Assembly: GCA_017354515.1 (NCBI GenBank)
Contig: JAFMQT010000213.1
Location: 1 to 7,546 of the forward strand
DNA length: 7,546 bases
Origin: Nocardia sp.
GTDB taxonomy: Bacteria; Actinomycetota; Actinomycetes; Mycobacteriales; Mycobacteriaceae
Direction: 5' to 3'
The notes under the pieces were generated by a model, which worked only from the letters and a program-made list of their open reading frames with translations, was not told the origin of the DNA and searched no databases. Shown piece by piece: positions 1 through 5,297 of this stretch. Position 1 is the stretch's first letter, and each line of letters opens with the position of its first letter. The position numbers and the translations under genes are program-made.

Positions 1-276
1 ATTGACGGTGTGCGCCCGCACCCACTCACCCAGATCCAGCGCCTCCAGTTCGGCGATGGCGCGCGGGGTCAGGCCATCGCCACAGGTCTTGTCCCGGGGA
101 AAGATCGCGGAATCGGTGAGCAGCACCTCGCGCCCGGTTCGTGCCGCCCATGCCGCGGCCGACGAACCGGCCGGTCCCGCACCCACGACCAGCACCTCGA
201 CCCGGTCGGGTAATGCTGTCGCGTCCGCGGGCCGGGATGTGTTCGGATCGCTGCCGCCGGACCGAGCTGAACTCAT
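1..276 (-). CDS. menJ: Geranylgeranyl reductase family flavoprotein (MenJ-like), N-terminal part
   Basis: This is the 5' part (92 codons) of an FAD-dependent oxidoreductase that runs off the left edge of the window. Residues 26-55 form a Rossmann beta-alpha-beta fold with the dinucleotide motif G32-x-G34-x-x-G37-S-S, ending in an acidic D55. Residues 59-72 (FPRDKTCGDGLTPR) are the signature of the geranylgeranyl reductase family. The ATG at 276-274 is preceded by GAGG about eight bases upstream. In M. tuberculosis the family member beside grcC1 (Rv0561c, MenJ) saturates one isoprene unit of the menaquinone tail. The same divergent arrangement with a polyprenyl synthase here supports that role, which remains an inference. 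The family is certain; the exact substrate is less so because the catalytic and C-terminal regions lie outside the window. Confidence 0.88.
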   Translation of the reverse strand, partial: MSSARSGGSDPNTSRPADATALPDRVEVLVVGAGPAGSSAAAWAARTGREVLLTDSAIFPRDKTCGDGLTPRAIAELEALDLGEWVRAHTVN

Positions 277-300
277 GTACCCATCCTCGCAGCATTCGCG

Positions 301-325
301 CCACGGGGTACCCACGGGCCACGTG
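301..325. repeat. CCACGGG direct repeats in the menJ/grcC divergent gap
   Basis: CCACGGG occurs at 301-307 and 312-318, one helical turn apart, and is followed by CCACGTG at 319-325. An 8-bp palindrome GGGTACCC spans 306-313. The cluster lies between two divergent genes, upstream of the menJ-like start, so an operator is conceivable. No known regulator site is recognised, and short GC-rich repeats occur by chance in this kind of genome. Confidence 0.35.
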
Positions 326-372
326 CGCCACTCGGAGTGACGGTGTTCATGGGCGGCTCGGAGGCGACACGC

Positions 373-378
373 TAGGTT
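373..378 (+). promoter_or_regulatory. Candidate -10 element for the polyprenyl synthase gene
   Basis: TAGGTT fits the actinobacterial -10 pattern TANNNT. No convincing -35 hexamer is seen. A start point six to eight bases downstream would fall at about 385, next to the in-frame GTG at 386. That raises the possibility of a leaderless transcript with a product ten residues longer than the one annotated from 416. Confidence 0.4.
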
Positions 379-415
379 CTTCGGTGTGGGGACGAACGCG
401 GCTTTGGGAGAAGAC

Positions 416-1438
416 ATGAGTGCATCGGCTGTGAGCGGTGAGAGCACCGTGGTCGCCGGGATCGATCTCGGCGATCCCGAGCTCGCTGCCACCGTGCGCA
501 CCGGACTCGACGACGTGGAGAAACTGCTGATCGCAGAGCTATCCGATGGGGAGGACTTCCTGTTGGAAGCGGCGCTGCACCTGGCCCGCGCGGGCGGTAA
601 GAGATTCCGGCCGCTGTTCACGATTCTCACCGGCCAACTCGGCCCGCGCCCGGGCGATCCGGATCTGATCACCGCCGGCACCGTGGTCGAACTCGTCCAC
701 CTGGCGACGCTCTACCACGACGATGTGATGGATGAGGCGTCCATGCGCCGGGGCGCGCCGAGCGTCAACTCGCGCTGGGGCAACAGCATCGCGATCCTGT
801 CCGGTGATTATCTGTTCGCGCACGCCTCGCGGCTGGTGTCCACCCTCGGCCCCGACGCGGTACGCATCATCGCCGAAACCTTCGCCGAACTGGTGACCGG
901 GCAGATGCGCGAGACCCTCGGCGCCAAACAGGCCCAGGACCCGGTCGAACACTATCTGCGGGTGGTCTGGGAGAAGACCGGTTCGCTGATCGCGGCCTCG
1001 GGCCGGTTCGGCGGCACCTTCTCGGGTGCGCCCGCGGAGAATGTGGAGCGGCTGGCCCGCCTCGGCGACGCGGTCGGCACCGCGTTCCAGATCTCCGACG
1101 ACATCATCGATATCTCCTCGGTCTCGGCACAGTCCGGTAAGACACCCGGCACCGACCTGCGCGAAGGCGTACACACGCTGCCGGTGCTGTACGCGCTGCG
1201 CGACGAGGGCGCCGAGGGGGATCGGCTGCGCACCCTGCTCGCCCGGCCGCTGGAAGCCGATGAGGAGGTCGCAGAGGCCCTGGATCTGCTGTCCCGGTCG
1301 CGGGGAATGGTGCTGGCGAAACAGAAGCTGCAGGGCTATGCCGACCTCGCCCACGCCGAACTAGCGGCCCTGCCGCAGGGGCCGGGTAATGCGGCACTCG
1401 AACGACTGGTTCGGTACACGATCGACCGCGTCGGCTGA
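416..1438 (+). CDS. grcC1: Long-chain polyprenyl diphosphate synthase (GrcC1-like)
   Basis: This all-trans prenyl diphosphate synthase (340 aa) condenses isopentenyl diphosphate with an allylic primer. From the ATG at 416, the substrate-binding GGKRFRP is at residues 60-66. The first aspartate-rich motif DDVMD is at 102-106, followed by RR at 111-112. K171, KT at 187-188 and FQ at 224-225 precede the second aspartate-rich motif DDIID at 228-232, with K242 after it. The residue five before the first motif is alanine (A97), not an aromatic, which favours a long-chain product. The divergent menJ-like reductase suggests the product is the menaquinone side chain (inference). The ATG at 416 has a GGGAG ribosome site five bases upstream. 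An in-frame GTG at 386 is an alternative if the transcript is leaderless. The length is close to M. tuberculosis GrcC1. Confidence 0.93.
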   Translation: MSASAVSGESTVVAGIDLGDPELAATVRTGLDDVEKLLIAELSDGEDFLLEAALHLARAGGKRFRPLFTILTGQLGPRPGDPDLITAGTVVELVHLATLYHDDVMDEASMRRGAPSVNSRWGNSIAILSGDYLFAHASRLVSTLGPDAVRIIAETFAELVTGQMRETLGAKQAQDPVEHYLRVVWEKTGSLIAASGRFGGTFSGAPAENVERLARLGDAVGTAFQISDDIIDISSVSAQSGKTPGTDLREGVHTLPVLYALRDEGAEGDRLRTLLARPLEADEEVAEALDLLSRSRGMVLAKQKLQGYADLAHAELAALPQGPGNAALERLVRYTIDRVG

Positions 1439-1486
1439 TTCGCGGCACGAATTCCGGTGACGAATATCGCCGCATTCCCGGCACGG

Positions 1487-1516
1487 CGAAGATCACACCT
1501 ATCGAAGATCACACCT
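1487..1516 (+). repeat. 14-bp tandem direct repeat upstream of htpX
   Basis: CGAAGATCACACCT occurs at 1487-1500 and again at 1503-1516, a period of 16 bases, 40 bp before the htpX start. It lies in the 117-base gap after the polyprenyl synthase, which otherwise shows no clear promoter or terminator. It could be a two-site operator or a local slippage duplication. It does not resemble the inverted HspR-type heat-shock operator. Confidence 0.6.
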
Positions 1517-1555
1517 GTATCGGAACCGTAAATCCGCACCGCTCGTTGATCGGAT

Positions 1556-2428
1556 ATGCATGGTTACGCGAACGGAATGAAGACCTTCGGGCTGATGGTG
1601 GGCCTGTCGGCGCTGATCGTGTTCGCGGGTGCGATGTTCCGCAATCCGACCATCCTGGTCGTGGCGATCGTCCTGGCCGTGGGCATGAATGCCTACGCCT
1701 ATTTCAGCAGCGATAAGTTGGCGCTGCGTGCGATGCACGCGCAGCCGGTATCCGAGCTCGAGGCGCCGGTCATGTACAAGATCGTGCGCGAACTCGCGAC
1801 CACCGCCCGGCAGCCGATGCCCCGGCTGTACATCAGTCCCACCAACGCGCCGAATGCCTTTGCCACCGGGCGCAATCCGCGTCATGCCGCGGTCTGCTGC
1901 ACCTCCGGAATTCTGCAGATCCTCAACGAACGGGAGTTGCGGGCGGTGCTGGGCCACGAACTCTCGCACGTCTACAACCGCGACATCCTGATCTCCTCGG
2001 TGGCCGGTGCGCTGGCCGCGGTAATTTCCGGGATGGCCAATCTGGCGTTCTTCGCGGGAATGTTCGGCGGCGGTAATCGCGATGGTGAGGGGCCGAACAT
2101 CATCGGCGTCCTGCTGGTGTCGATGCTGGGCCCGATCGCGGCCACGCTGATCAAACTCGCCGTCTCGCGGTCCCGCGAATACCAGGCCGACCAGGACGGC
2201 GCGGCCTTGACCGGCGACCCACTGGCACTGGCCTCGGCACTGCGCAAACTCGAAGCCGGCACCCAGTCCGCGCCGCTCCCGCCCGAGCCCCAGCTGGCGG
2301 CGCAGTCACATCTGATGATCGCCAATCCGTTCCGGACCGGCGAGCGGATGGCCCGCATGTTCTCCACCCACCCCCCGATGGGCGAGCGAATCCAGCGGCT
2401 GGAGCATCTGGCCGGCGGGCCGCGGTAG
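1556..2428 (+). CDS. htpX: Membrane zinc metalloprotease HtpX
   Basis: HtpX is an M48-family endopeptidase of the cytoplasmic membrane that takes part in membrane protein quality control. The 290-aa product has two N-terminal membrane segments (about residues 11-28 and 32-50). The zinc motif HELSH is at 134-138, followed by YNRD. Two further hydrophobic segments lie at about 144-170 and 183-203. The third zinc ligand is E208 in REYQAD. The C-terminal stretch FSTHPPMGERIQRLE is typical of the family. Length and sequence agree closely with remembered mycobacterial HtpX (about 286 aa), which supports the ATG at 1556. No strong ribosome site precedes it; the in-frame ATG at residue 8 is a less likely alternative. 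The gene follows the polyprenyl synthase in the same order as in M. tuberculosis (Rv0562-Rv0563). The 14-bp direct repeat upstream may bear on its control. Confidence 0.96.
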   Translation: MHGYANGMKTFGLMVGLSALIVFAGAMFRNPTILVVAIVLAVGMNAYAYFSSDKLALRAMHAQPVSELEAPVMYKIVRELATTARQPMPRLYISPTNAPNAFATGRNPRHAAVCCTSGILQILNERELRAVLGHELSHVYNRDILISSVAGALAAVISGMANLAFFAGMFGGGNRDGEGPNIIGVLLVSMLGPIAATLIKLAVSRSREYQADQDGAALTGDPLALASALRKLEAGTQSAPLPPEPQLAAQSHLMIANPFRTGERMARMFSTHPPMGERIQRLEHLAGGPR

Positions 2429-2470
2429 TCCGTACTGGTCCGAGCTGGTCCGGGGTTGGTCGGCCCCGCC

Positions 2471-2962
2471 TCAGCGGTAGTTGACGAACTGCAGCGCGAC
2501 GTCGAGATCGGCGCCCTTCAACAGTGCGATGACGGCCTGTAGGTCATCGCGCTTCTTACCGCTGACCCGCAGTTCGTCGCCCTGGATCTGCGCCTTGACG
2601 CCCTTGGGGCCCTCATCCCGGATCTTTTTGGCGATCTTCTTGGCGTTCTCGGTGGAAATACCCTGAATCAGGGTTCCGGTGATCTTGTGCGTCTTACCCG
2701 AGGCGACCGGCTCGCCGGCCTCGAAGGCCTTCAGGGAGATGTCGCGCCGGATCAGCTTCTCCTTGAACACCTCGAGCGCGGCCTTGACGCGCTCCTCGGA
2801 TTCGGCCGTGAGCACCACCTTCTCCTCGCCCGACCATTCGATGCCCGCGCCCGTACCCCGGAAGTCGTATCGCGTGGTGAGCTCCTTGGCGGCCTGGTTG
2901 AGGGCGTTGTCGACCTCCTGCCGATCGACCTTGCTGACGACATCGAATGACGAATCGGCCAC
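2471..2962 (-). CDS. YajQ family (UPF0234) nucleotide-binding protein
   Basis: A 163-aa cytoplasmic protein of the YajQ family. The family has two ferredoxin-like domains and binds nucleic acid or nucleotides; a Xanthomonas member binds cyclic di-GMP. The cellular role in actinomycetes is not settled. The N-terminus (SSFDVVSKVDRQEVDNAL) and the central TRYDFRGT are hallmark family segments, and the protein ends in QFVNYR, as family members usually do. The length equals M. tuberculosis Rv0566c as I recall it. The start is a GTG at 2962-2960 with AGGAG six bases upstream, which fixes it well. The gene converges on htpX with a 42-base gap and is divergent from tRNA-Tyr. The M. tuberculosis genes between htpX and this one (Rv0564c-Rv0565c) are absent here. 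Confidence 0.94.
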   Translation of the reverse strand: MADSSFDVVSKVDRQEVDNALNQAAKELTTRYDFRGTGAGIEWSGEEKVVLTAESEERVKAALEVFKEKLIRRDISLKAFEAGEPVASGKTHKITGTLIQGISTENAKKIAKKIRDEGPKGVKAQIQGDELRVSGKKRDDLQAVIALLKGADLDVALQFVNYR

Positions 2963-3088
2963 GCTGCGCTCCTGTCTGACGGCTCACTATCTGCCCGGAA
3001 TCCCGGCTAGGAACTTTCTACTCCGGTGCCGCGGCGGCGGCCACGCAGGTGTGCGGCGTGGGTTCGGTCGCGAGCTCGGCCGGCCGAT

Positions 3089-3119
3089 TTGCGTTCGCAC
3101 ACCCCCGTCGTTGTATTCT
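3089..3119 (+). promoter_or_regulatory. Candidate promoter for tRNA-Tyr
   Basis: TTGCGT (3089-3094) and TATTCT (3114-3119) resemble -35 and -10 hexamers, with a longer than usual 19-base spacer. TG immediately precedes the -10. The expected start, about 3126, lies roughly 20 bases before the tRNA. The rest of the divergent gap (2963-3088) shows no clear promoter for the yajQ-like gene. Confidence 0.55.
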
Positions 3120-3144
3120 TCTGAGCGCGCATCGAGCGCGTCCC

Positions 3145-3225
3145 GGCGGATTGCCCGAGCGGCCAAAGGGAGCTGACTGTAAATCAGCCGCGTAAGCTTC
3201 GGAGGTTCAAATCCTTCATCCGCCA
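3145..3225 (+). tRNA. tRNA-Tyr(GTA)
   Basis: A class II tRNA. The acceptor GGCGGAT (3145-3151) pairs with ATCCGCC (3218-3224), and the discriminator is A3225. The anticodon stem GCTGA/TCAGC encloses CTGTAAA, with anticodon GTA at 3179-3181. The variable region (3189-3200) is long for a tRNA, with a short GC/GC arm around GTAA. The T arm is GGAGG-TTCAAAT-CCTTC and contains one G·U pair. The CCA end is not encoded (the genome continues CCC), so it would be added after transcription. A strong terminator follows six bases later, so this is a single-gene transcript. Confidence 0.96.
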
Positions 3226-3230
3226 CCCTG

Positions 3231-3266
3231 ACGAAGGCCCTTCCCGTACACGGGAAGGGTCTTCGT
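3231..3266 (+). terminator. Strong intrinsic terminator after tRNA-Tyr
   Basis: A 16-bp stem runs from 3231-3246 to 3251-3266 (ACGAAGGCCCTTCCCG against CGGGAAGGGTCTTCGT) around a TACA loop. It contains a single G·U pair. The tail TGTAT is not a proper T tract, as is common in actinobacteria. The near-perfect symmetry would let it act on both strands. It isolates tRNA-Tyr from the following tRNA/rpmG unit. Confidence 0.9.
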
Positions 3267-3312
3267 TGTATCCGAGATCGCCGGTGCGGCGCCCGAAGCG
3301 CTCCGAGTAGGT

Positions 3313-3318
3313 TAAAAT
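3313..3318 (+). promoter_or_regulatory. Candidate -10 element TAAAAT
   Basis: TAAAAT is close to a consensus -10 and sits in the least GC-rich part of the window. No good -35 is seen. It is five bases before an ATG (3324) that opens a 36-codon frame ending inside tRNA-Thr. It could give a longer tRNA-Thr precursor or a leaderless small mRNA; neither is established. Confidence 0.35.
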
Positions 3319-3336
3319 CTACAATGACCAGCTGGT

Positions 3337-3366
3337 TTGGTAACTGTACGGTGCAGTGTGTAACCT
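3337..3366 (+). promoter_or_regulatory. Candidate upstream promoter for the tRNA-Thr unit
   Basis: TTGGTA (3337-3342) and TAACCT (3361-3366) fit TTGNNN and TANNNT with an 18-base spacer. The start would lie near 3373, about 50 bases before tRNA-Thr. Confidence 0.45.
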
Positions 3367-3368
3367 CT

Positions 3369-3397
3369 TTCAAGGCTTCAGCGCCCCGGGCTAGCAT
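3369..3397 (+). promoter_or_regulatory. Candidate proximal promoter for tRNA-Thr
   Basis: TAGCAT (3392-3397) is a good TANNNT -10, 27 bases before the tRNA. The -35 would be TTCAAG (3369-3374, 17-base spacer), which matches only partly. Together with the elements upstream this suggests several start sites for the tRNA-Thr, tRNA-Met, rpmG, hadAB unit. Confidence 0.5.
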
Positions 3398-3424
3398 GGT
3401 TGAATCCGGAGCGAATGCAGTCAT

Positions 3425-3497
3425 GCCCCCTTAGCTCAGTCGGCAGAGCGTTTCCATGGTAAGGAAAAGGTCAACGGTTCGATTCCGTTAGGGGGCT
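3425..3497 (+). tRNA. tRNA-Thr(GGT)
   Basis: The acceptor GCCCCCT (3425-3431) pairs with AGGGGGC (3490-3496), and the discriminator is T3497. The anticodon stem TTTCC/GGAAA encloses ATGGTAA, with anticodon GGT at 3458-3460. The T arm AACGG-TTCGATT-CCGTT is perfect. CCA is not encoded. It is the first gene of a unit with tRNA-Met and rpmG, the order remembered for M. tuberculosis thrT-metT-rpmG2. Confidence 0.97.
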
Positions 3498-3563
3498 CGC
3501 CGGATTGCCGGTGGTAACCGACGGCACTTCCAGGGCCCAGGTTCCATCGCAAGCCAGCCCTAT

Positions 3564-3636
3564 GGCGGTGTAGCTCAGTCGGTAGAGCAAACGACTCATA
3601 ATCGTTGTGTCGCCGGTTCAAGTCCGGCCATCGCTA
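3564..3636 (+). tRNA. tRNA-Met(CAT), elongator type
   Basis: The acceptor GGCGGTG (3564-3570) pairs with CATCGCT (3629-3635) using two G·U pairs, one of them at the terminal 1-72 position. The discriminator is A3636. The anticodon stem AACGA/TCGTT encloses CTCATAA, with anticodon CAT at 3597-3599. The stem lacks the three G-C pairs of an initiator tRNA, so this is an elongator tRNA. A lysidine-modified tRNA-Ile with the same anticodon cannot be ruled out, but the position upstream of rpmG matches metT. The T arm GCCGG-TTCAAGT-CCGGC is perfect. CCA is not encoded. Confidence 0.93.
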
Positions 3637-3679
3637 CAAAAACTGATACCCGTCAGGTTGACCCGAAAGAAGGCATATC

Positions 3680-3850
3680 GTGGCCGCGAAGTCCACCGAT
3701 GTCCGGCCAAAGATCACCTTGGCCTGCGAGCAGTGCAAGCACCGCAACTACATCACCAAGAAGAATCGGCGTAACGACCCGGATCGTCTCGAGCTGAAAA
3801 AGTTCTGCCCGAACTGCGGCACCCACCGGGCGCACCGCGAATCCCGCTAG
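3680..3850 (+). CDS. rpmG: 50S ribosomal protein L33, zinc-binding form
   Basis: A 56-aa component of the large ribosomal subunit. Two CxxC pairs (C16/C19 and C43/C46) form a zinc ribbon, so this is the zinc-containing C+ paralogue. Actinomycetes often carry a second, zinc-free L33 under Zur control elsewhere. The segment [20 protein letters not shown] is typical, and the whole matches remembered M. tuberculosis RpmG2 (Rv0634B, 55 aa) almost throughout. The GTG start at 3680 has AGAAGG six bases upstream. It begins 43 bases after tRNA-Met and 76 bases before hadAB, with no terminator between, so it is probably co-transcribed with both. A 12-bp GC palindrome (3864-3875) lies in the gap that follows. 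Confidence 0.97.
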
Positions 3851-3926
3851 AACTTACTGCGTGCGCGCCGGCGCGTGTGGTGGGCGCCTTCCCTCCCGGT
3901 AGCGGATCCGGCAGATTGGGACGCAG

Positions 3927-4985
3927 ATGAACTCCGGAGTCGACACGGCCGATGCCGGCCAGCCGTACGACGCGGCGGCTCATGCGGCCGCGATGGTCGG
4001 CCACCACTACCGGGTCGACGATTACTACGAGGCCGGTCGCGAGAAGATCCGCGAATACGCCCGAGCGGTGAAGGACTTCCACCCGGTCCACCGCGATGAG
4101 ACCACTGCCCGCGAATACGGCTACGACGGGCTGATCGCCCCGGTGACCTTCATCTCGCTGGCCGGAATCGTCGCCCAGCGCAAACTGTTCGAACAGGTCG
4201 TCACCGGATATGACCTGAGTCAGATCATGCATACCGATCAGACGCTGGAATTCCACCGCCCGATCCGTTCCGGTGACCGGCTCATCTGTGACGTATATCT
4301 GCATTCGTTCCGGCAGGCCTTCGGCGGCGACATGATCGTCACCAAGAACATCGTCACCGCCGCCGGCGGCGAGCTGGTGCTGATCGCCTACACCACCCTG
4401 GTCGGCCGCGGGGGTGGTGATATCGATCCCGATATCGCCGATGCGGTGCGCAATGTCCTGATGCACGGAATGGACTCCGAGCAGGATCGGCAGCGCATCA
4501 CGCCACCGGTCACCGCTCCGCCGGTGGAGGTCGCGAGTACGCCCGAACTGCCGGTCGGCCCGCGCACTCGCCGCCTCGACGAGGTCCATGTCGGCGATGA
4601 ACTACCACCTCGCACCGTCTCGTTGACCCGTGGTGACCTGGTGAACTACGCGGGCGTCTCCGGTGACGCCAACCCGATCCACTGGAGTGGCGCGGTCGCC
4701 GAGCTGGCCGGCCTGGACAATGTGGTCGCGCATGGCATGCTGACCATGGGCATCGGCGGCGGATTCGTCACCTCGTGGCTCGGGGATCCGGGCGCCGTCA
4801 AGGCTTATAGCGTGCGCTTCACCAGCCCGGTCTACGTTCCCGTGGATCGGGCGGCCGACGTCGAATACACCGGCAAGGTGAAATCGGTCGATCCGGATAC
4901 CCGCACTGCGGTGGTCGCGATCGTCGCCAGATCCGGCGGCCGAAAGATCTTCGGCCGGGCCACCGCGACGGTGCGCCTGGCCTGA
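3927..4985 (+). CDS. hadAB: Fused HadA-HadB (3R)-hydroxyacyl-ACP dehydratase
   Basis: A 352-aa single-chain form of the FAS-II dehydratase that removes water from 3-hydroxyacyl-ACP during mycolic acid chain elongation. Residues about 22-163 match HadA (MaoC N-terminal, hot-dog fold), including REKIREYA (38-45), GYDGLIAPVTF (65-75) and VTKNIVT (138-144). A low-complexity linker, rich in Pro and acidic residues, spans about 164-213. Residues about 214-352 match HadB, with the hydratase motif YAGVSGDANPIHW (241-253), the dyad D247/H252, HGMLTMGIGGG (269-279) and KIFGRA (340-345). In M. tuberculosis these are two proteins (Rv0635, Rv0636) of about 158 and 142 aa, plus HadC. The HadA half also shows D50-F-H-P-V-H55 where the dyad would lie. 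The ATG at 3927 has GGGA five bases upstream; the first 14 or so residues extend beyond HadA. No hadC follows. Confidence 0.93.
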   Translation: MNSGVDTADAGQPYDAAAHAAAMVGHHYRVDDYYEAGREKIREYARAVKDFHPVHRDETTAREYGYDGLIAPVTFISLAGIVAQRKLFEQVVTGYDLSQIMHTDQTLEFHRPIRSGDRLICDVYLHSFRQAFGGDMIVTKNIVTAAGGELVLIAYTTLVGRGGGDIDPDIADAVRNVLMHGMDSEQDRQRITPPVTAPPVEVASTPELPVGPRTRRLDEVHVGDELPPRTVSLTRGDLVNYAGVSGDANPIHWSGAVAELAGLDNVVAHGMLTMGIGGGFVTSWLGDPGAVKAYSVRFTSPVYVPVDRAADVEYTGKVKSVDPDTRTAVVAIVARSGGRKIFGRATATVRLA

Positions 4986-5006
4986 TCGGGCGGGTAAACG
5001 CCCGAT
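4985..5006 (+). terminator. Candidate terminator after hadAB
   Basis: TCGGGCG (4986-4992) pairs perfectly with CGCCCGA (4999-5005) around GGTAAA. An extra A-T pair at the base uses the last base of the hadAB stop codon. Only TT follows, so the tail is weak. It would separate the hadAB unit from the tRNA-Trp / secE unit. Confidence 0.6.
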
Positions 5007-5030
5007 TAGCTATCGGCCGGGGCGGTAACG

Positions 5031-5036
5031 TAGACT
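5031..5036 (+). promoter_or_regulatory. Candidate -10 element for the tRNA-Trp / secE unit
   Basis: TAGACT fits TANNNT and would start transcription near 5043, just where the structured stretch 5043-5118 begins. No clear -35 is visible. A second TANNNT (TAACTT, 5162-5167) lies nearer the tRNA but also lacks a partner. Confidence 0.4.
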
Positions 5037-5042
5037 CTGTTC

Positions 5043-5118
5043 CCTGGGGTCGCCAGCCGTTGCGCGCTGCTCTGAAGGAGCTGGTTCCAGGCGGAAGACC
5101 GCCGGGCCGGTTTACCGG
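5043..5118 (+). other. Structured non-coding leader ahead of tRNA-Trp
   Basis: Several nested stems can form. CCTGG (5043-5047) pairs with CCAGG (5087-5091). Inside it, CCAGC (5053-5057) pairs with GCTGG (5080-5084). GCGG/CCGC (5091-5094/5099-5102) follows around AAGA, then CCGG/CCGG (5107-5110/5115-5118) around TTTA. No convincing reading frame lies here. This is the position where M. tuberculosis has hadC. It could be the 5' leader of the tRNA-Trp/secE transcript or an unrecognised small RNA; no known RNA family is recognised. Confidence 0.4.
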
Positions 5119-5170
5119 TAGGGCGGCGCGTGTGTTGTGTGGCCCGATTGGTACAACTGAATAACTTCGT

Positions 5171-5189
5171 GCTGGGCGTTCGGCCCAGC
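5171..5189 (+). other. Hairpin abutting the tRNA-Trp 5' end
   Basis: GCTGGGC (5171-5177) pairs perfectly with GCCCAGC (5183-5189) around GTTCG. It ends three bases before the mature tRNA, in the precursor's 5' extension, so it may affect 5' processing by RNase P. It has no T tract, and a terminator directly before a tRNA would be odd. Confidence 0.6.
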
Positions 5190-5192
5190 CGA

Positions 5193-5265
<73 letters not shown>

Positions 5266-5297
5266 CACTGGATGCCAGCGACGAGAGAGGGTTCACC

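Noticed and set aside
26..331. Long overlapping open frames on both strands opposite the menJ-like start
   Set aside because: They are shadows in GC-rich DNA; the real frame is the FAD-binding protein on the minus strand.
2451..2468. CGGGG/CCCCG stem in the htpX-yajQ convergent gap as a bidirectional terminator
   Set aside because: Only five pairs, an eight-base loop and no T tract; too weak to call.
2987..3424. 145-codon minus-strand frame across tRNA-Tyr and the promoter gap
   Set aside because: It runs antisense through a tRNA and a strong terminator, has no recognisable domain, and looks like chance openness.
3564..3636. Initiator tRNA-Met, because of the weak terminal acceptor pair
   Set aside because: The 1-72 pair is G·U, not the usual C·A mismatch, and the anticodon stem lacks the three G-C pairs of initiators.
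3864..3875. CGCGCCGGCGCG palindrome between rpmG and hadAB as an operator
   Set aside because: GC-only palindromes of this size are frequent in such genomes, and nothing else marks it as a site.
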